A DNA stretch of 42,000 bases, taken from contig JAGYPB010000023.1 in the NCBI GenBank assembly GCA_018399135.1, forward strand, positions 1-42,000. Reading direction: 5' to 3'. This stretch comes from Deltaproteobacteria bacterium. Lineage in GTDB: Bacteria > Desulfobacterota > Desulfuromonadia > Desulfuromonadales > Geopsychrobacteraceae. A program made the translations under genes and the position numbers. Of this stretch, positions 17,488 to 26,748 are shown piece after piece; the first letter of the stretch is position 1, and the number at the start of each line of letters is the position of its first letter. The notes under the pieces were generated by a model that was not told the DNA's origin, did not search any database, and was given only the letters and a program-made list of their open reading frames with translations.

Positions 17488-17936
17488 CAGTTTTCCATTA
17501 CCCTAATCAGATCGAGACGTGCAACCACACCGATCATCTGCTCACCGTCCATTACCGGCAACAGATGCACTTTGTGTTTACTCATCAGCCCGGCCAGTTC
17601 ATTGACCGGCGTATCCGCAGCACAGGTCACCGGATTTTTCTGGTAGAGATCGCCCACTCTGGTAGCGGTTACCCGATCAACCTCTTCCTTGAATTTTTTT
17701 TCACTGCCCAGGGCAAAAACCCCATCAAACAACGTCATGACCGTGGGAATATGCAGGGGACGCTGATACTCGATAAGATCCGTCTCGCTGATAATCCCGA
17801 CCAACCGCCCGTTGCTGTCCACTACCGGCATATTGCTGTAGCGGGTTTCAACAAACTTTTTCGCCAGCTCTTTCAAGCTGGTATCAACACTGACCGATTC
17901 AACGGCAGAGTTCATTATGTCCCGTGCTGTTAACAT
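17487..17936 (-). CDS. Two-CBS-domain protein
   Basis: This 149-residue protein consists of two CBS domains and little else. The first (about residues 5-60) contains YSNMPVVDSNGRLVGIISETDL, the second (about 92-148) contains HKVHLLPVMDGEQMIGVVARLDLIRVM. Such pairs (Bateman modules) bind adenine nucleotides (AMP, ATP, SAM, sometimes c-di-AMP) and act as sensors. The target is unknown. It sits between the NAD(P)HX repair gene and tsaE. c-di-AMP made by CdaA, encoded upstream in the same run, is one possible ligand; this is inference only. Confidence 0.88.
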   Translation of the reverse strand: MLTARDIMNSAVESVSVDTSLKELAKKFVETRYSNMPVVDSNGRLVGIISETDLIEYQRPLHIPTVMTLFDGVFALGSEKKFKEEVDRVTATRVGDLYQKNPVTCAADTPVNELAGLMSKHKVHLLPVMDGEQMIGVVARLDLIRVMEN

Positions 17937-17948
17937 AGGAGTACTCCT
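17937..17948 (-). promoter_or_regulatory. Palindromic ribosome-binding site of the CBS gene
   Basis: AGGAGTACTCCT is a perfect 12-bp palindrome containing the AAGGAG ribosome site, directly before the ATG. It could be chance, or a small structure or protein site affecting translation. Confidence 0.3.
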
Positions 17949-17951
17949 TGG

Positions 17952-19505
17952 TTAGGGTTGTGCAAGTTCCTGATACACCCGTGGCAGCTGATGTATCAAG
18001 TCGCTGGCCGTCATCCCGACAGCTCCTCGATCAGCGGCTATCTGCTCTGCAGCACGGCCATGCCACCAGGCAGCAAGGCTGGCGGCCACAAATGGATCAG
18101 TGCCCTGAGCCAGCAAACCACCGATCAAACCGGTAAGGACATCACCACTACCACCACTTGACAGCCCACTGTTGCCACTGGTGTTGATATGAACCCGGCC
18201 ATCTGGCGCCGCGACAATCGTCCGCGCCCCTTTAAGCAATAAAACGACCTGATGCCGGCGGGCGAAATCACGTGCCGTATTGAACCGATCGGCTTCAATT
18301 GCAGCGACACTCATGCCGGTAAGGCGTGCCATTTCACCAGGGTGAGGAGTCAGGATCAAGGATCCACCCTGACGCTCAAGCAGGCAATCAAGCTGGCCAG
18401 CGAGCAGGTTCAGACCATCGGCATCTATCACCATGGGCAAATTCAGGGTCGTCACCATCTGTCGTACCAGCTGCCGCAACTCATCACTCTGGCCCAGCCC
18501 CGGCCCTAATCCCAGCGCCTGGCTGGAAGCAGCCATTGCAGCAACCCGGCCGGCGGCGGCCAGGGTTAACAAGCCATCTTGATCAGCCAGGGGGATGGTC
18601 ATTGCTTCGGTAAGCTTGGCCTCCAAAATCCCATGCACTGATGCCGGCACACCAACCGTCACCAGCCCACAACCACTTCGGAGCGCAGCATCACCAGCCA
18701 GGGCCGCAGCTCCGGTCTTGCCGGTTGATCCGGCCACCACCAGCAGATGGCCAAAGGTTCCTTTATGGGCAAATGCCGGACGCTCGGACAAGAACGCGCG
18801 CGCCGCTGAGATATCGATCATCCATGCCTGGGGCAAGAGATCAGTCGGGCGTCTTGTTCCCGGAATGCCGATATCAACAACTTCCAGCTTCCCGACATGC
18901 AAAGCTCCAGGGGTACTGAGATGACCGATTTTGGGATGATCAAAACTGACGGTGAGAGCAGCGCGCACGGCACAACCACAAATACGGCCGTTGGAGGCAT
19001 CTATACCGGAAGGCAGGTCAACAGCAATCACCGGGGCAGCAGTGTCATTCATCAGGGCGATAGCGACAGCCGGCAACCCCCGAACCTCGGACTCCAGGCC
19101 GGTACCAAACAGTGCGTCGACAATCAACTGTGGCTGCAACTCATCAAAGCGGTGACGCAACAGCTCTTCATCATTAACCACGTCAATCTGACCGGTGCAA
19201 TTACGCAGAATCTGCAGCATAAGGGCAGCATCACCGCTGATTTTCTCTGGCTCTGCAAGCATCAGGGTGGTTATCTGCCAGCCGTGATCGACAAGGATTC
19301 GCGCAATCACGTAGCCATCACCACCATTGTTACCCCTACCGGCGACAACCACAACCGGCCCCGGAAAATAATCGGCGTAATGCTCTTCGATCAACTGGGC
19401 ACAAGCACGGCCGGCGTTCTCCATCAACACGGCACCGGGGATCCCCAGGGTGTCGATGGCATAGCGATCTGCCGCTACCATTTCCGCCGCACTATAGAGC
19501 TGCAT
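17952..19505 (-). CDS. nnr: Bifunctional NAD(P)H-hydrate epimerase / ADP-dependent dehydratase
   Basis: This enzyme repairs hydrated, inactive NAD(P)H. The N-terminal half (about residues 1-215) is the YjeF_N/NnrE epimerase with GRGNNGGDGYVIAR. The C-terminal half (about 225-510) is the NnrD dehydratase with a ribokinase-like fold, including LTPHPGEMARL and the ATP-site block SGGSGDVLTG. At 517 residues it is the usual fused form. The ATG at 19505 shares a base with the acpS stop (TGATG); a TTG one codon earlier is less likely. The CBS gene follows after 15 bp. Confidence 0.95.
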   Translation of the reverse strand: MQLYSAAEMVAADRYAIDTLGIPGAVLMENAGRACAQLIEEHYADYFPGPVVVVAGRGNNGGDGYVIARILVDHGWQITTLMLAEPEKISGDAALMLQILRNCTGQIDVVNDEELLRHRFDELQPQLIVDALFGTGLESEVRGLPAVAIALMNDTAAPVIAVDLPSGIDASNGRICGCAVRAALTVSFDHPKIGHLSTPGALHVGKLEVVDIGIPGTRRPTDLLPQAWMIDISAARAFLSERPAFAHKGTFGHLLVVAGSTGKTGAAALAGDAALRSGCGLVTVGVPASVHGILEAKLTEAMTIPLADQDGLLTLAAAGRVAAMAASSQALGLGPGLGQSDELRQLVRQMVTTLNLPMVIDADGLNLLAGQLDCLLERQGGSLILTPHPGEMARLTGMSVAAIEADRFNTARDFARRHQVVLLLKGARTIVAAPDGRVHINTSGNSGLSSGGSGDVLTGLIGGLLAQGTDPFVAASLAAWWHGRAAEQIAADRGAVGMTASDLIHQLPRVYQELAQP

Positions 19506-19882
19506 CAATCCTCCAGAATAACCGTTGCTACGGCATAATCACCATCGTGGGAATAACTCAACAAGGCCCTATGTGCACCTCGCTGCGCGAGCATTTCGGC
19601 AGCACGCCCGCTAAGAAGAAGAGAAGGACAACCCAGTTCATCGCGCTGAACACACACCTGTTGCCAGGAAAGACCATCACGCAAGCCGGTTCCCAATGCC
19701 TTGAAGAAAGCCTCCTTGGCGGCAAAGCGCGCTGCCAGAGCCTCGGCCGGATCACGACGAGCCAAGGCATATTCCCGTTCACCCGGGCAAAAAATACGCT
19801 CAAGTAGCGGCGAGCGGCTCTCAACAAACTTGCGAAAGCGCGCGATACGTGCCAGGTCAACGCCGAGACCGACAATGGCCAC
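19505..19882 (-). CDS. acpS: Holo-[acyl-carrier-protein] synthase
   Basis: AcpS transfers 4'-phosphopantetheine from CoA to a serine of acyl carrier protein. The magnesium-binding aspartate lies in GLGVDLARIARF (residues 5-16), and the second signature is ARFAAKEAFFKALGTGL (about residues 51-67). The 125-residue length is typical of the trimeric AcpS type. It starts with GTG two bases after the pdxJ stop, a pairing also common in enterobacteria (pdxJ-acpS). Confidence 0.96.
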   Translation of the reverse strand: MAIVGLGVDLARIARFRKFVESRSPLLERIFCPGEREYALARRDPAEALAARFAAKEAFFKALGTGLRDGLSWQQVCVQRDELGCPSLLLSGRAAEMLAQRGAHRALLSYSHDGDYAVATVILED

Positions 19883-19884
19883 AG

Positions 19885-20604
19885 TCAGGGCCGTTTCAGT
19901 AAAGCAAGCATCTCACGAACCGCTCGCTCCATCCCCACCAAAGCTGCGCGGGCAACAATGCTGTGACCGATATTAAATTCTTCAAAACCGGGCAAGGTGG
20001 CAACCGCAGAGACATTACGATAATTGAGACCATGACCGGCACTGACACGCATGCCCAGCTTGCGGGCTGCCGAGCCTGCCAGTTCAATGCGACGTAACTG
20101 CTCCAGGCGCTCTTTTTCGGTACGCATCTCGCAGTAGGTACCGGTATGAATTTCCACCATATCAGCACCAACCCGGTGACTTGCCTTGATCTGTTCCAGA
20201 TCCGGCTCGACAAACAGACTGACATCGATACCGGCCTGTTGCAGCAGGGCAGTCTTCTGTTTCAGCCCGGTTTTCAGCAGGTTGACATCAAGGCCACCTT
20301 CGGTCGTCAACTCATGACGCCCCTCCGGCACCAGGGTGACAATTTCCGGCTGGGTTTTTAAAGCGATTGCAACCATTTCCTCGGTCGCTGCCATTTCCAG
20401 ATTCAGCCGAATCTTAACTGTTTTACGTAGAACTTCAACATCGCGATCCTGAATATGCCGACGATCCTCGCGCAAGTGCACTGTAATTCCATGAGCACCC
20501 GCCAGCTCCGCCAGAACTGCAGCCGCAACCGGATCGGGCTCATCGATTCCGCGCGCCTGACGAATTGTTGCAATATGGTCAACATTGACACTTAACTTCG
20601 GCAC
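19885..20604 (-). CDS. pdxJ: Pyridoxine 5'-phosphate synthase
   Basis: PdxJ joins 1-deoxyxylulose 5-phosphate and 3-amino-2-oxopropyl phosphate to form pyridoxine 5'-phosphate (DXP-dependent B6 route). The signature N-terminus [17 protein letters not shown], the block [11 protein letters not shown], and the C-terminal [14 protein letters not shown] and [11 protein letters not shown] are all present. The length of 239 residues is normal. The start is GTG with AAGGAG 8 bp upstream. It lies 38 bp behind glmM. Confidence 0.97.
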   Translation of the reverse strand: MPKLSVNVDHIATIRQARGIDEPDPVAAAVLAELAGAHGITVHLREDRRHIQDRDVEVLRKTVKIRLNLEMAATEEMVAIALKTQPEIVTLVPEGRHELTTEGGLDVNLLKTGLKQKTALLQQAGIDVSLFVEPDLEQIKASHRVGADMVEIHTGTYCEMRTEKERLEQLRRIELAGSAARKLGMRVSAGHGLNYRNVSAVATLPGFEEFNIGHSIVARAALVGMERAVREMLALLKRP

Positions 20605-20642
20605 TATCTGACTCCTTGTTCCCGCTGAGGGCTAAAAAACTG

Positions 20643-22001
20643 TCAGGCCCCCAGATGTTCACGTACGACGGCTGCCAGATCTTCGGCCAGTTGATTGATC
20701 CGGCTCTGATCTTCCCCTTCAACCATAATCCGCAATAACGGCTCGGTACCGGAATAACGCACCAGTAACCGCCCCTTACCATTGACTTCCTGCTCAATCG
20801 CATCCATCGTCGCCTTGATCGGTTCGACCTTCCCCAGGATCGCTTTCTTTTTGACTTTGACATTCACCAGAACCTGCGGCAGGGAGGTCATCACGCTAGC
20901 CAGCTCTGAAAGTGGTTTGCCGCTACGCTGCATAATCGCCAGAACCTGCAGTGCCGAGAGAACTCCATCACCGGTGGTATTGTGATCAAGGAAAATCATG
21001 TGTCCTGACTGTTCCCCGCCGAGGTTATAACCGCCACGAATCATCTCTTCGACAACATAACGATCGCCAACCGCAGTACGCACGACCTTGCCACCAACCT
21101 GCTTCATCGCAATCTCGAGCCCCATGTTGCTCATCACCGTTGCCACCACCGTTTTTTTCTTCAAGCTGCCGGTCTTCATCAACTCAGTACCGCACAGGGC
21201 AAGGATATGATCGCCATCAACCTCCTGGCCAAGTTCGTCAACAAAAATCACCCGGTCGGCATCGCCATCCAAGGCAATTCCCAGATCAGCACGATATTCC
21301 TTGACCTTCGCCGCCATGACCTCCGGATGCATGGAACCACAACCATCGTTGATATTCAATCCATTGGGATCCACTCCGATCGCAATAACCTCTGCACCCA
21401 ACTCGGTCAATACCGCTGGAGCCACCCGATAGCCGGCACCATGGGCACAATCGAGAACAATCCGCAAGCCCTGCAGATCAAGGTCACGGGGGAATGAGTT
21501 TTTGAGGAAAACCACATAACGACCGATCGCATCATCAATCCGATAGGCCTTGCCAACATCTTCGGCAATCGGCCGCAAGGCATCGATACGGTGATTAATG
21601 ACCAGATCCTCAATCTGGATTTCCACCTCATCCGGCAATTTAAACCCGCTACCCGAAAAAAACTTGATGCCATTATCCTGATAATGATTATGAGAGGCAC
21701 TGATCACCACTCCGGCGTCAGCACGCATTGAAGAGGTAATAAACGCGATTCCCGGCGTCGGTAGCGGCCCGACAATCAGGACATCAACCCCCATGGAACA
21801 GATACCGGCAACCATGGCGTTTTCCAGCATATAACCGGAAAGTCGAGTATCCTTGCCGATAACAATCCGGTGGCGCCGTCCGGCATCCTGTTTGAATACA
21901 TAGGCTACGGCACGCCCCAGCTGCATGGCCACTTCTGCAGTCATCGGGTCAATATTGGCCACGCCGCGAACACCATCGGTACCGAAAAGTTTCTTTTCCA
22001 T
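20643..22001 (-). CDS. glmM: Phosphoglucosamine mutase
   Basis: GlmM converts glucosamine-6-phosphate to glucosamine-1-phosphate for UDP-GlcNAc, the peptidoglycan and LPS precursor. The N-terminus is [12 protein letters not shown]. The phosphoserine loop is [16 protein letters not shown] (Ser103), where the usual Pro after ASHN is His. The metal-binding loop is ALDGDADR, and the phosphate-binding loop [15 protein letters not shown] is near the C-terminus. The length of 452 residues is typical. The start has GGAGGT 9 bp upstream. It follows cdaR in a cdaA-cdaR-glmM order known from Firmicutes, where CdaA and GlmM interact. Confidence 0.96.
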   Translation of the reverse strand: MEKKLFGTDGVRGVANIDPMTAEVAMQLGRAVAYVFKQDAGRRHRIVIGKDTRLSGYMLENAMVAGICSMGVDVLIVGPLPTPGIAFITSSMRADAGVVISASHNHYQDNGIKFFSGSGFKLPDEVEIQIEDLVINHRIDALRPIAEDVGKAYRIDDAIGRYVVFLKNSFPRDLDLQGLRIVLDCAHGAGYRVAPAVLTELGAEVIAIGVDPNGLNINDGCGSMHPEVMAAKVKEYRADLGIALDGDADRVIFVDELGQEVDGDHILALCGTELMKTGSLKKKTVVATVMSNMGLEIAMKQVGGKVVRTAVGDRYVVEEMIRGGYNLGGEQSGHMIFLDHNTTGDGVLSALQVLAIMQRSGKPLSELASVMTSLPQVLVNVKVKKKAILGKVEPIKATMDAIEQEVNGKGRLLVRYSGTEPLLRIMVEGEDQSRINQLAEDLAAVVREHLGA

Positions 22002-22034
22002 TGTTCAACTACCTCCCGCCTTGTCGTATCTGCT

Positions 22035-22715
22035 CTATTCCCCAGGTGTCGGGTCGCGCTCAGGGGCAACCTCCTGGGCTGCAATCTCAACCTGAATCTC
22101 TGTAGTACGCTCATCTTTAAACCTGCTGAAGCTGCCGCGATGCTGTAGAGGAACGATCAGAGAAAAACTGCTGTTGACTCCGGTTAAATCAACATCATCC
22201 GTGCTCACCTCAGTGACATTCTTCAGCTCCCCCTCTGCCCCCTCAATAGCCACATGATCAGGATTCGCACGGACATTGGCGACAACAAAGCCACTCATCG
22301 GTTCCCCGCTCAAGGCGATAATAATGGGCACAGTTTTCTGTTGAATCCGCTCCAGCCGCAAATCGATAAATGACGGAGACAGCCGGGTCACCCGCAAGCC
22401 ACTAGGCAGATTCAAGCGTTCTTCAAGTCTGCGGAAGGAAGTCAGCCCCGGGTTCAGGCCGGTTAGATCAACAGTAATGCTGATATCGTTAGGACTGACC
22501 TTCATTAACAAGGTACGGGGGCCGCTGATACGAACATCAACCATACTGGGAATCTCGTTTGCTACCATAAGCTCTCTGGGCAGGTTCTGCAGCTCAAGGG
22601 GAACCCGATAGTTCACCTCCAGGCGCCGTTCCCCCATGATAAAGAACCACAACATCAAGGCAAAAACCAATGACATCAGCTTCAGCGCCCAGTTTTGTGT
22701 GATCAGTTTGAACAT
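22035..22715 (-). CDS. cdaR: YbbR-domain protein, CdaA regulator-like
   Basis: This 226-residue protein has a short cytoplasmic N-terminus, one transmembrane helix (WALKLMSLVFALMLWFFIMG, about residues 8-27) and an outward-facing part with YbbR repeats (VDVRISGPRTLL near residue 60 and later repeats). In Firmicutes CdaR modulates the diadenylate cyclase CdaA. The ATG at 22715 lies 4 bp after the cdaA stop; a longer frame from 22769 lies inside cdaA and is not favoured. The assignment of a regulatory role here is by neighbourhood and family. Confidence 0.88.
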   Translation of the reverse strand: MFKLITQNWALKLMSLVFALMLWFFIMGERRLEVNYRVPLELQNLPRELMVANEIPSMVDVRISGPRTLLMKVSPNDISITVDLTGLNPGLTSFRRLEERLNLPSGLRVTRLSPSFIDLRLERIQQKTVPIIIALSGEPMSGFVVANVRANPDHVAIEGAEGELKNVTEVSTDDVDLTGVNSSFSLIVPLQHRGSFSRFKDERTTEIQVEIAAQEVAPERDPTPGE

Positions 22716-22719
22716 CGCC

Positions 22720-23499
22720 CTAGCCCTTTTTGGTCGTTTTGTTTTTGCGTGGTTCCAGCAGGCGACCAAGAACCTTTTTCAGGCTGATCGCATCCAGGTT
22801 GCGCGTCATGCCACCATTAACCGCTACCGAAATTTTTCCGGTTTCTTCCGACACCACAATGACAATGGCATCAGCCAATTCGGTCAGGCCAATCGCAGCA
22901 CGGTGACGGGTACCCAGCTCCGTCGACAGGTTACTGCCTTGTGTCAGGGGCAGAAAACAACCAGCCAAACTGAGGCGCCCCTGCTGCACAACCAGGGCCC
23001 CGTCATGCAAAGGGGAGCTCGGCATAAAGATGGCACGAATCAGATCACAGGAGATCTGGGCATTAAGTGGGGTTCCCGATTCCAGAATGTCCTTGATTCC
23101 GGTTTCGCGTTCAACGACGATCAACGCACCAATTTTACGATTCGCCAGAGCGACACAGGCTTTTACCAGCTCTTCAATCAGGTGGGATTCTTCGCGGTAT
23201 GTCGCCCCCCCCAAAAAAGGGTTGCGACCAACATGCATCAAAGCCCGACGGATATCATTCTGGAAGATAACCACGATCACCAGAATAATCGACGACAGGA
23301 AGTTGCTTAAAAACCAGTTGAGGGTATGCAGGTCACCAATACGCGACCCCATATAAACAGCCAGAATGACCGCCAGTCCCAGAAGCATCTGAACAGCACG
23401 GGTGCCCTTGATCAGTAGAATGATCCGATAGATGATAAATGCAACAATGCAGATGTCGAGAATATCGAGCAAGCGGATATTGTGAAGGACATCAAACAT
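22720..23499 (-). CDS. cdaA: Diadenylate cyclase CdaA (c-di-AMP synthase)
   Basis: CdaA makes c-di-AMP from two ATP. Three N-terminal transmembrane helices (about residues 10-30, 36-52 and 60-80) precede the DAC domain. The catalytic motifs SPLHDGALVV (DGA) and GTRHRAAIGL (RHR) are intact. The length of 259 residues and the basic C-terminus fit the family. It is followed by cdaR and glmM. An intact c-di-AMP synthase in a Gram-negative genome is worth note, although such genes are known in Desulfobacterota-type bacteria. A 142-bp repeat lies between folP and this gene. Confidence 0.95.
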   Translation of the reverse strand: MFDVLHNIRLLDILDICIVAFIIYRIILLIKGTRAVQMLLGLAVILAVYMGSRIGDLHTLNWFLSNFLSSIILVIVVIFQNDIRRALMHVGRNPFLGGATYREESHLIEELVKACVALANRKIGALIVVERETGIKDILESGTPLNAQISCDLIRAIFMPSSPLHDGALVVQQGRLSLAGCFLPLTQGSNLSTELGTRHRAAIGLTELADAIVIVVSEETGKISVAVNGGMTRNLDAISLKKVLGRLLEPRKNKTTKKG

Positions 23500-23541
23500 T
23501 CAAGCCCCCGACGGAATCAGTAAGAACTTCAAGAAGCCTAC

Positions 23542-23551
23542 ATAAATAAAT
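23542..23551 (-). repeat. Left direct repeat flanking copy C
   Basis: ATAAATAAAT directly left of copy C, identical to the 10-mer on its right side. It could be a target-site duplication or part of the element. Confidence 0.5.
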
Positions 23552-23693
23552 GGTAACTATTCAGCGCTATCCTTGCGCAGGATCTTCAGGTTCTGTGGCA
23601 AGGCTGTCTGTCGCCTGGGACGGCGACAACAAGCGGTCATGGATGACGAAATGCATCCCTTGACACAGGATCCGAAAGCCCAGTGCTGAACAG
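23552..23693 (-). repeat. 142-bp MITE/REP-like repeat, copy C (longest copy)
   Basis: The ends are imperfect inverted repeats: CTATTCAGCGCT on the left and, as reverse complement of the right end, CTGTTCAGCACT (10 of 12 match). Inside are CCTTGCGCAGGATC, a GTCGCC/GGCGAC hairpin and CCTTGACACAGGATCC. Exact ATAAATAAAT copies flank it. It lies in the 210-bp folP-cdaA gap and does not break a gene. Confidence 0.65.
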
Positions 23694-23703
23694 ATAAATA
23701 AAT
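23694..23703 (-). repeat. Right direct repeat flanking copy C
   Basis: ATAAATAAAT directly right of copy C, matching 23542-23551 exactly. Confidence 0.5.
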
Positions 23704-23709
23704 AATTGT

Positions 23710-24582
23710 TTACGACAGTAGCGGAAATTGCTGTTCCCGGATCGCCCAGGCAACCAGAGCCGCTTCACGAGCCGGCCGCACATCATGGACACGAAAGAGC
23801 TGTACCCCTTGTGCCACACCAAGTGCAACAGTCGCCAGAGTACCATACAGGCGCTGACGGGGATCATCCTGGTGAAGAATCCGGCCGATAAAACTTTTGC
23901 GCGACGTGCCGAGAAGAACTGGACACCCCAGCTGATGCAACGTTGACAGATATTTTAGCAGCAGCAGGTTCCCCACTCCACTTTTAGCAAAACCGATCCC
24001 AGGATCAACGGCCAACCGCTCTGCTGGAATCCCGGCTGAGCGAGCCTTGGAAATGCTGTTCTGTAAATGATTAACAACCTCAATGAGCAGATCCTGATAG
24101 TCAGTATTCTTCTGCATCTGCTGAGGACACCCGCGAGTATGCATGATAAAAAGACCGGCTTCGGCAGCGGCGACAACCTCTACCATCTTGTCATCAAAGC
24201 TCAGACCACTGATATCATTGACAAAATTTGCTCCGGCGGCAAGAGCAGCACGAGCAACCGGGGCTTTATTGGTGTCAATTGACAAAGGGACAGAGGTGTG
24301 GCGGCGCAGCCCCTCAATGACCGGAATTACGCGATCCAGTTCAACCTCGACAGGAACAGCCGGCGCCCCCGGCCGGGTACTTTCGCCACCGACATCAAGG
24401 ATGCCGGCCCCCTGTTCTGTCATATCCAGGCCGCGTTCAACCGCTGCAGCGACCTCAACATAATCACCACCATCGGAAAACGAATCAGGAGTCACATTGA
24501 GAACCGCCATAATACAGGGCTGTGTCAGGTCAAGAACACAGTCACGACCGATCAGAACATGGGCAGCGGCCATGGCATTCAC
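23710..24582 (-). CDS. folP: Dihydropteroate synthase
   Basis: FolP condenses p-aminobenzoate with a dihydropterin pyrophosphate in folate synthesis and is the sulfonamide target. Signatures are MAVLNVTPDSFSDGG (about residues 25-39), LDVGGESTRPGA, the IDTNKAPVA block, DPGIGFAKS and the C-terminal VHDVRPAREA. The length is 287-290 residues. The start is either GTG at 24582, overlapping the ftsH stop by one base, or ATG at 24573; neither has a strong ribosome site, suggesting coupling to ftsH. Confidence 0.95.
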   Translation of the reverse strand: MNAMAAAHVLIGRDCVLDLTQPCIMAVLNVTPDSFSDGGDYVEVAAAVERGLDMTEQGAGILDVGGESTRPGAPAVPVEVELDRVIPVIEGLRRHTSVPLSIDTNKAPVARAALAAGANFVNDISGLSFDDKMVEVVAAAEAGLFIMHTRGCPQQMQKNTDYQDLLIEVVNHLQNSISKARSAGIPAERLAVDPGIGFAKSGVGNLLLLKYLSTLHQLGCPVLLGTSRKSFIGRILHQDDPRQRLYGTLATVALGVAQGVQLFRVHDVRPAREAALVAWAIREQQFPLLS

Positions 24583-26615
24583 TACTTTGACGACGCGTCA
24601 TCACCATCTTTTGGGGAGGGCTCCTCTTGCGGCGCTTCCTGTGGTTGCACACTGTCCGGCTGGTGCCGGGGTTGCTCTGACTCTGGTGTATCGCCCGGTG
24701 GTGGTTCTTCTTCCTTTTCGACACCATCAGGAACGGGTTGTGTCGCCGGGGCTTGTTCATCCGTTTTTTCAAAGACAAAACTGTCGGTGGCCTGCTCCCT
24801 CACCTGCTTTTGCAGATAATCAGGAAGGCCATCAGGGAACACGACCGCATGAATTTCAACTGTATCCAGGGTCTCCTTTTCAAGCAGGAGCTCAGCCAGA
24901 GCCACCAGTCGGTGCTGGTTTTTCTTCAAAAGTTCAGTAGCTTCTGCATAGTTCTCTCTGATAATGCGCCGAATCTCATTATCGATGTCGAGAGCTGTTG
25001 CCTCGCTGTAATTCTTACCCGTACTCATGTCACGGCCAAGAAAGACTTCCGCATCTTTTTCGCCGAAGACAACCGGTCCGATCTTTTCACTCATTCCCCA
25101 TTCACAAACCATCTTGCGCGCGATCATTGTTACCCGTTCCAGATCGTTACTGGCGCCACTGGTCACTGAATCAAAAGTGAGCTCCTCAGCAATACGCCCG
25201 CCCAGCATCGCACGGATACGGATATTAAGCCCCTTATTGGTTTCGTTATATTTCTCTTCAGCCGGGAGATACATGGTGACCCCCATAGCGCGTCCGCGGG
25301 GAATAATTGACACCTTGTGAACCGGATCAGACCCAGGGGTCAGTAATGAGATCAACGCGTGGCCGGCTTCATGGTAGGAGGTAACCTTTTTCTCCTCTTC
25401 AGTAATAACCATGGAGCGCCGTTCTGCACCCATCATCACCTTGTCTTTGGCCGCCTCAAAATCGATCATATCAACCTCGGACTTGCCACCGCGAGCAGCC
25501 AGCAGCGCTGCCTCATTAACCAGATTCGCCAGATCGGCACCGGAAAATCCCGGGGTACCTTTGGCCACCAGACCAAGGTTGACATCTTCCGACATGGGAA
25601 CCTTGCGCGAGTGGACATGCAGGATCTTCTGCCGCCCCTTGACATCGGGACGCGGCACCACCACCTGGCGATCAAAACGACCGGGACGAAGCAATGCCGG
25701 ATCGAGAACATCGGGGCGGTTGGTCGCAGCGACCAGAATAACCCCTTCATTCGACTCAAATCCGTCCATTTCGACCAGCAACTGATTCAGGGTCTGTTCA
25801 CGTTCGTCATGGCCGCCACCCAAACCGGCACCACGGTGACGTCCCACTGCATCAATTTCATCAATAAAAATGATACAGGGAGCATTCTTCTTTCCCTGCA
25901 CGAACAGATCACGTACACGGCTGGCACCAACGCCGACAAACATTTCGACAAAGTCGGAACCGGAAATCGTAAAAAAAGGCACTCCTGCCTCGCCGGCAAC
26001 CGAACGTGCCAACAGGGTTTTGCCGGTGCCTGGAGAGCCCACCAGCAGCACCCCTTTGGGAATTTTACCGCCCAGCTTGGTAAATTTTTTGGGATCGCGC
26101 AGAAACTCGACAACCTCTTCCAGCTCCTGCTTGGCCTCGTCAACCCCGGCGACATCCTTAAACGTCACCTTGCCGGCGGTATCGGTCAGGAGTTTGGCCT
26201 TACTCTTGCCGAAGCTCATAGCCTTGCCACCACCCGACTGCATCTGCCGCATGAAAAAGATCCACACCGCGATCAGCAGCAGAATCGGCCCCCATGAGAT
26301 CAGCAGAGTAAACCAGAACCCCTGGTCATCGACCGGCTTGGCTTCGATAACAATGCCGCGTTCTTTTAGTTGCGGCAGCAGGTCTTCATCGCGCGGGATG
26401 TGGGTCTGGAATTTACTTCCGTCATCCAGAGTCCCTGTCAACTGGCCACCCTGAAAAAGCACACTAACCACTCGATTCTCTTCAATGGCACTCAAAAACT
26501 CCGTATAGTTCATCGGCCTCTGAGTTTCCTGCTTTTGCGTCATCATATTAAAAAGCATGATCATCAACAATGAAATGACCAGCCACAATGCTAAGTTCTT
26601 TTGAAATTGACTCAC
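24582..26615 (-). CDS. ftsH: ATP-dependent zinc metalloprotease FtsH
   Basis: FtsH is a hexameric membrane AAA+ protease that degrades unneeded or misfolded membrane and cytoplasmic proteins, including LpxC in some Gram-negatives. Two transmembrane helices (residues 10-26 and 102-123) flank a periplasmic domain. Walker A GSPGTGKT is at 193-200 and Walker B IIFIDEID at 248-255. The SRH block is near [19 protein letters not shown], and the zinc motif HEAGH is at 415-419. After the protease domain there is a Pro/Glu/Gln-rich tail of about 55 residues, likely disordered. It starts with GTG. A candidate promoter lies 80 bp upstream. Confidence 0.98.
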   Translation of the reverse strand: MSQFQKNLALWLVISLLMIMLFNMMTQKQETQRPMNYTEFLSAIEENRVVSVLFQGGQLTGTLDDGSKFQTHIPRDEDLLPQLKERGIVIEAKPVDDQGFWFTLLISWGPILLLIAVWIFFMRQMQSGGGKAMSFGKSKAKLLTDTAGKVTFKDVAGVDEAKQELEEVVEFLRDPKKFTKLGGKIPKGVLLVGSPGTGKTLLARSVAGEAGVPFFTISGSDFVEMFVGVGASRVRDLFVQGKKNAPCIIFIDEIDAVGRHRGAGLGGGHDEREQTLNQLLVEMDGFESNEGVILVAATNRPDVLDPALLRPGRFDRQVVVPRPDVKGRQKILHVHSRKVPMSEDVNLGLVAKGTPGFSGADLANLVNEAALLAARGGKSEVDMIDFEAAKDKVMMGAERRSMVITEEEKKVTSYHEAGHALISLLTPGSDPVHKVSIIPRGRAMGVTMYLPAEEKYNETNKGLNIRIRAMLGGRIAEELTFDSVTSGASNDLERVTMIARKMVCEWGMSEKIGPVVFGEKDAEVFLGRDMSTGKNYSEATALDIDNEIRRIIRENYAEATELLKKNQHRLVALAELLLEKETLDTVEIHAVVFPDGLPDYLQKQVREQATDSFVFEKTDEQAPATQPVPDGVEKEEEPPPGDTPESEQPRHQPDSVQPQEAPQEEPSPKDGDDASSK

Positions 26616-26696
26616 TTATTGACCCCCTGTCGGGTAATTAAAAACAACTTGGATGCTAACCTGAAGCATCGACGAAACGGCTGAAACTAGCAGGAA

Positions 26697-26725
26697 AATC
26701 TACCATAAAGAGACAATACCCACAA
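26697..26725 (-). promoter_or_regulatory. Candidate promoter upstream of ftsH
   Basis: On the minus strand TTGTGG (26720-26725), a 17-bp spacer and TAGATT (26697-26702) form a plausible sigma-70 promoter in the 133-bp tilS-ftsH gap. No sigma-32-like site was seen, though ftsH is often heat-induced elsewhere. Confidence 0.45.
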
Positions 26726-26748
26726 GGCTTAATGTCCTCTTTTTCGCC

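Noticed and set aside
18897..19538. 213-codon open frame on the plus strand
   Set aside because: Antisense to the NAD(P)HX repair gene; no motif.
22636..23310. 224-codon open frame on the plus strand
   Set aside because: Antisense to cdaA and the start of cdaR; no motif.
25359..26297. 312-codon open frame on the plus strand
   Set aside because: It lies wholly antisense to ftsH, which is unmistakable. The protein shows no family pattern and arises from the codon bias of the opposite strand.
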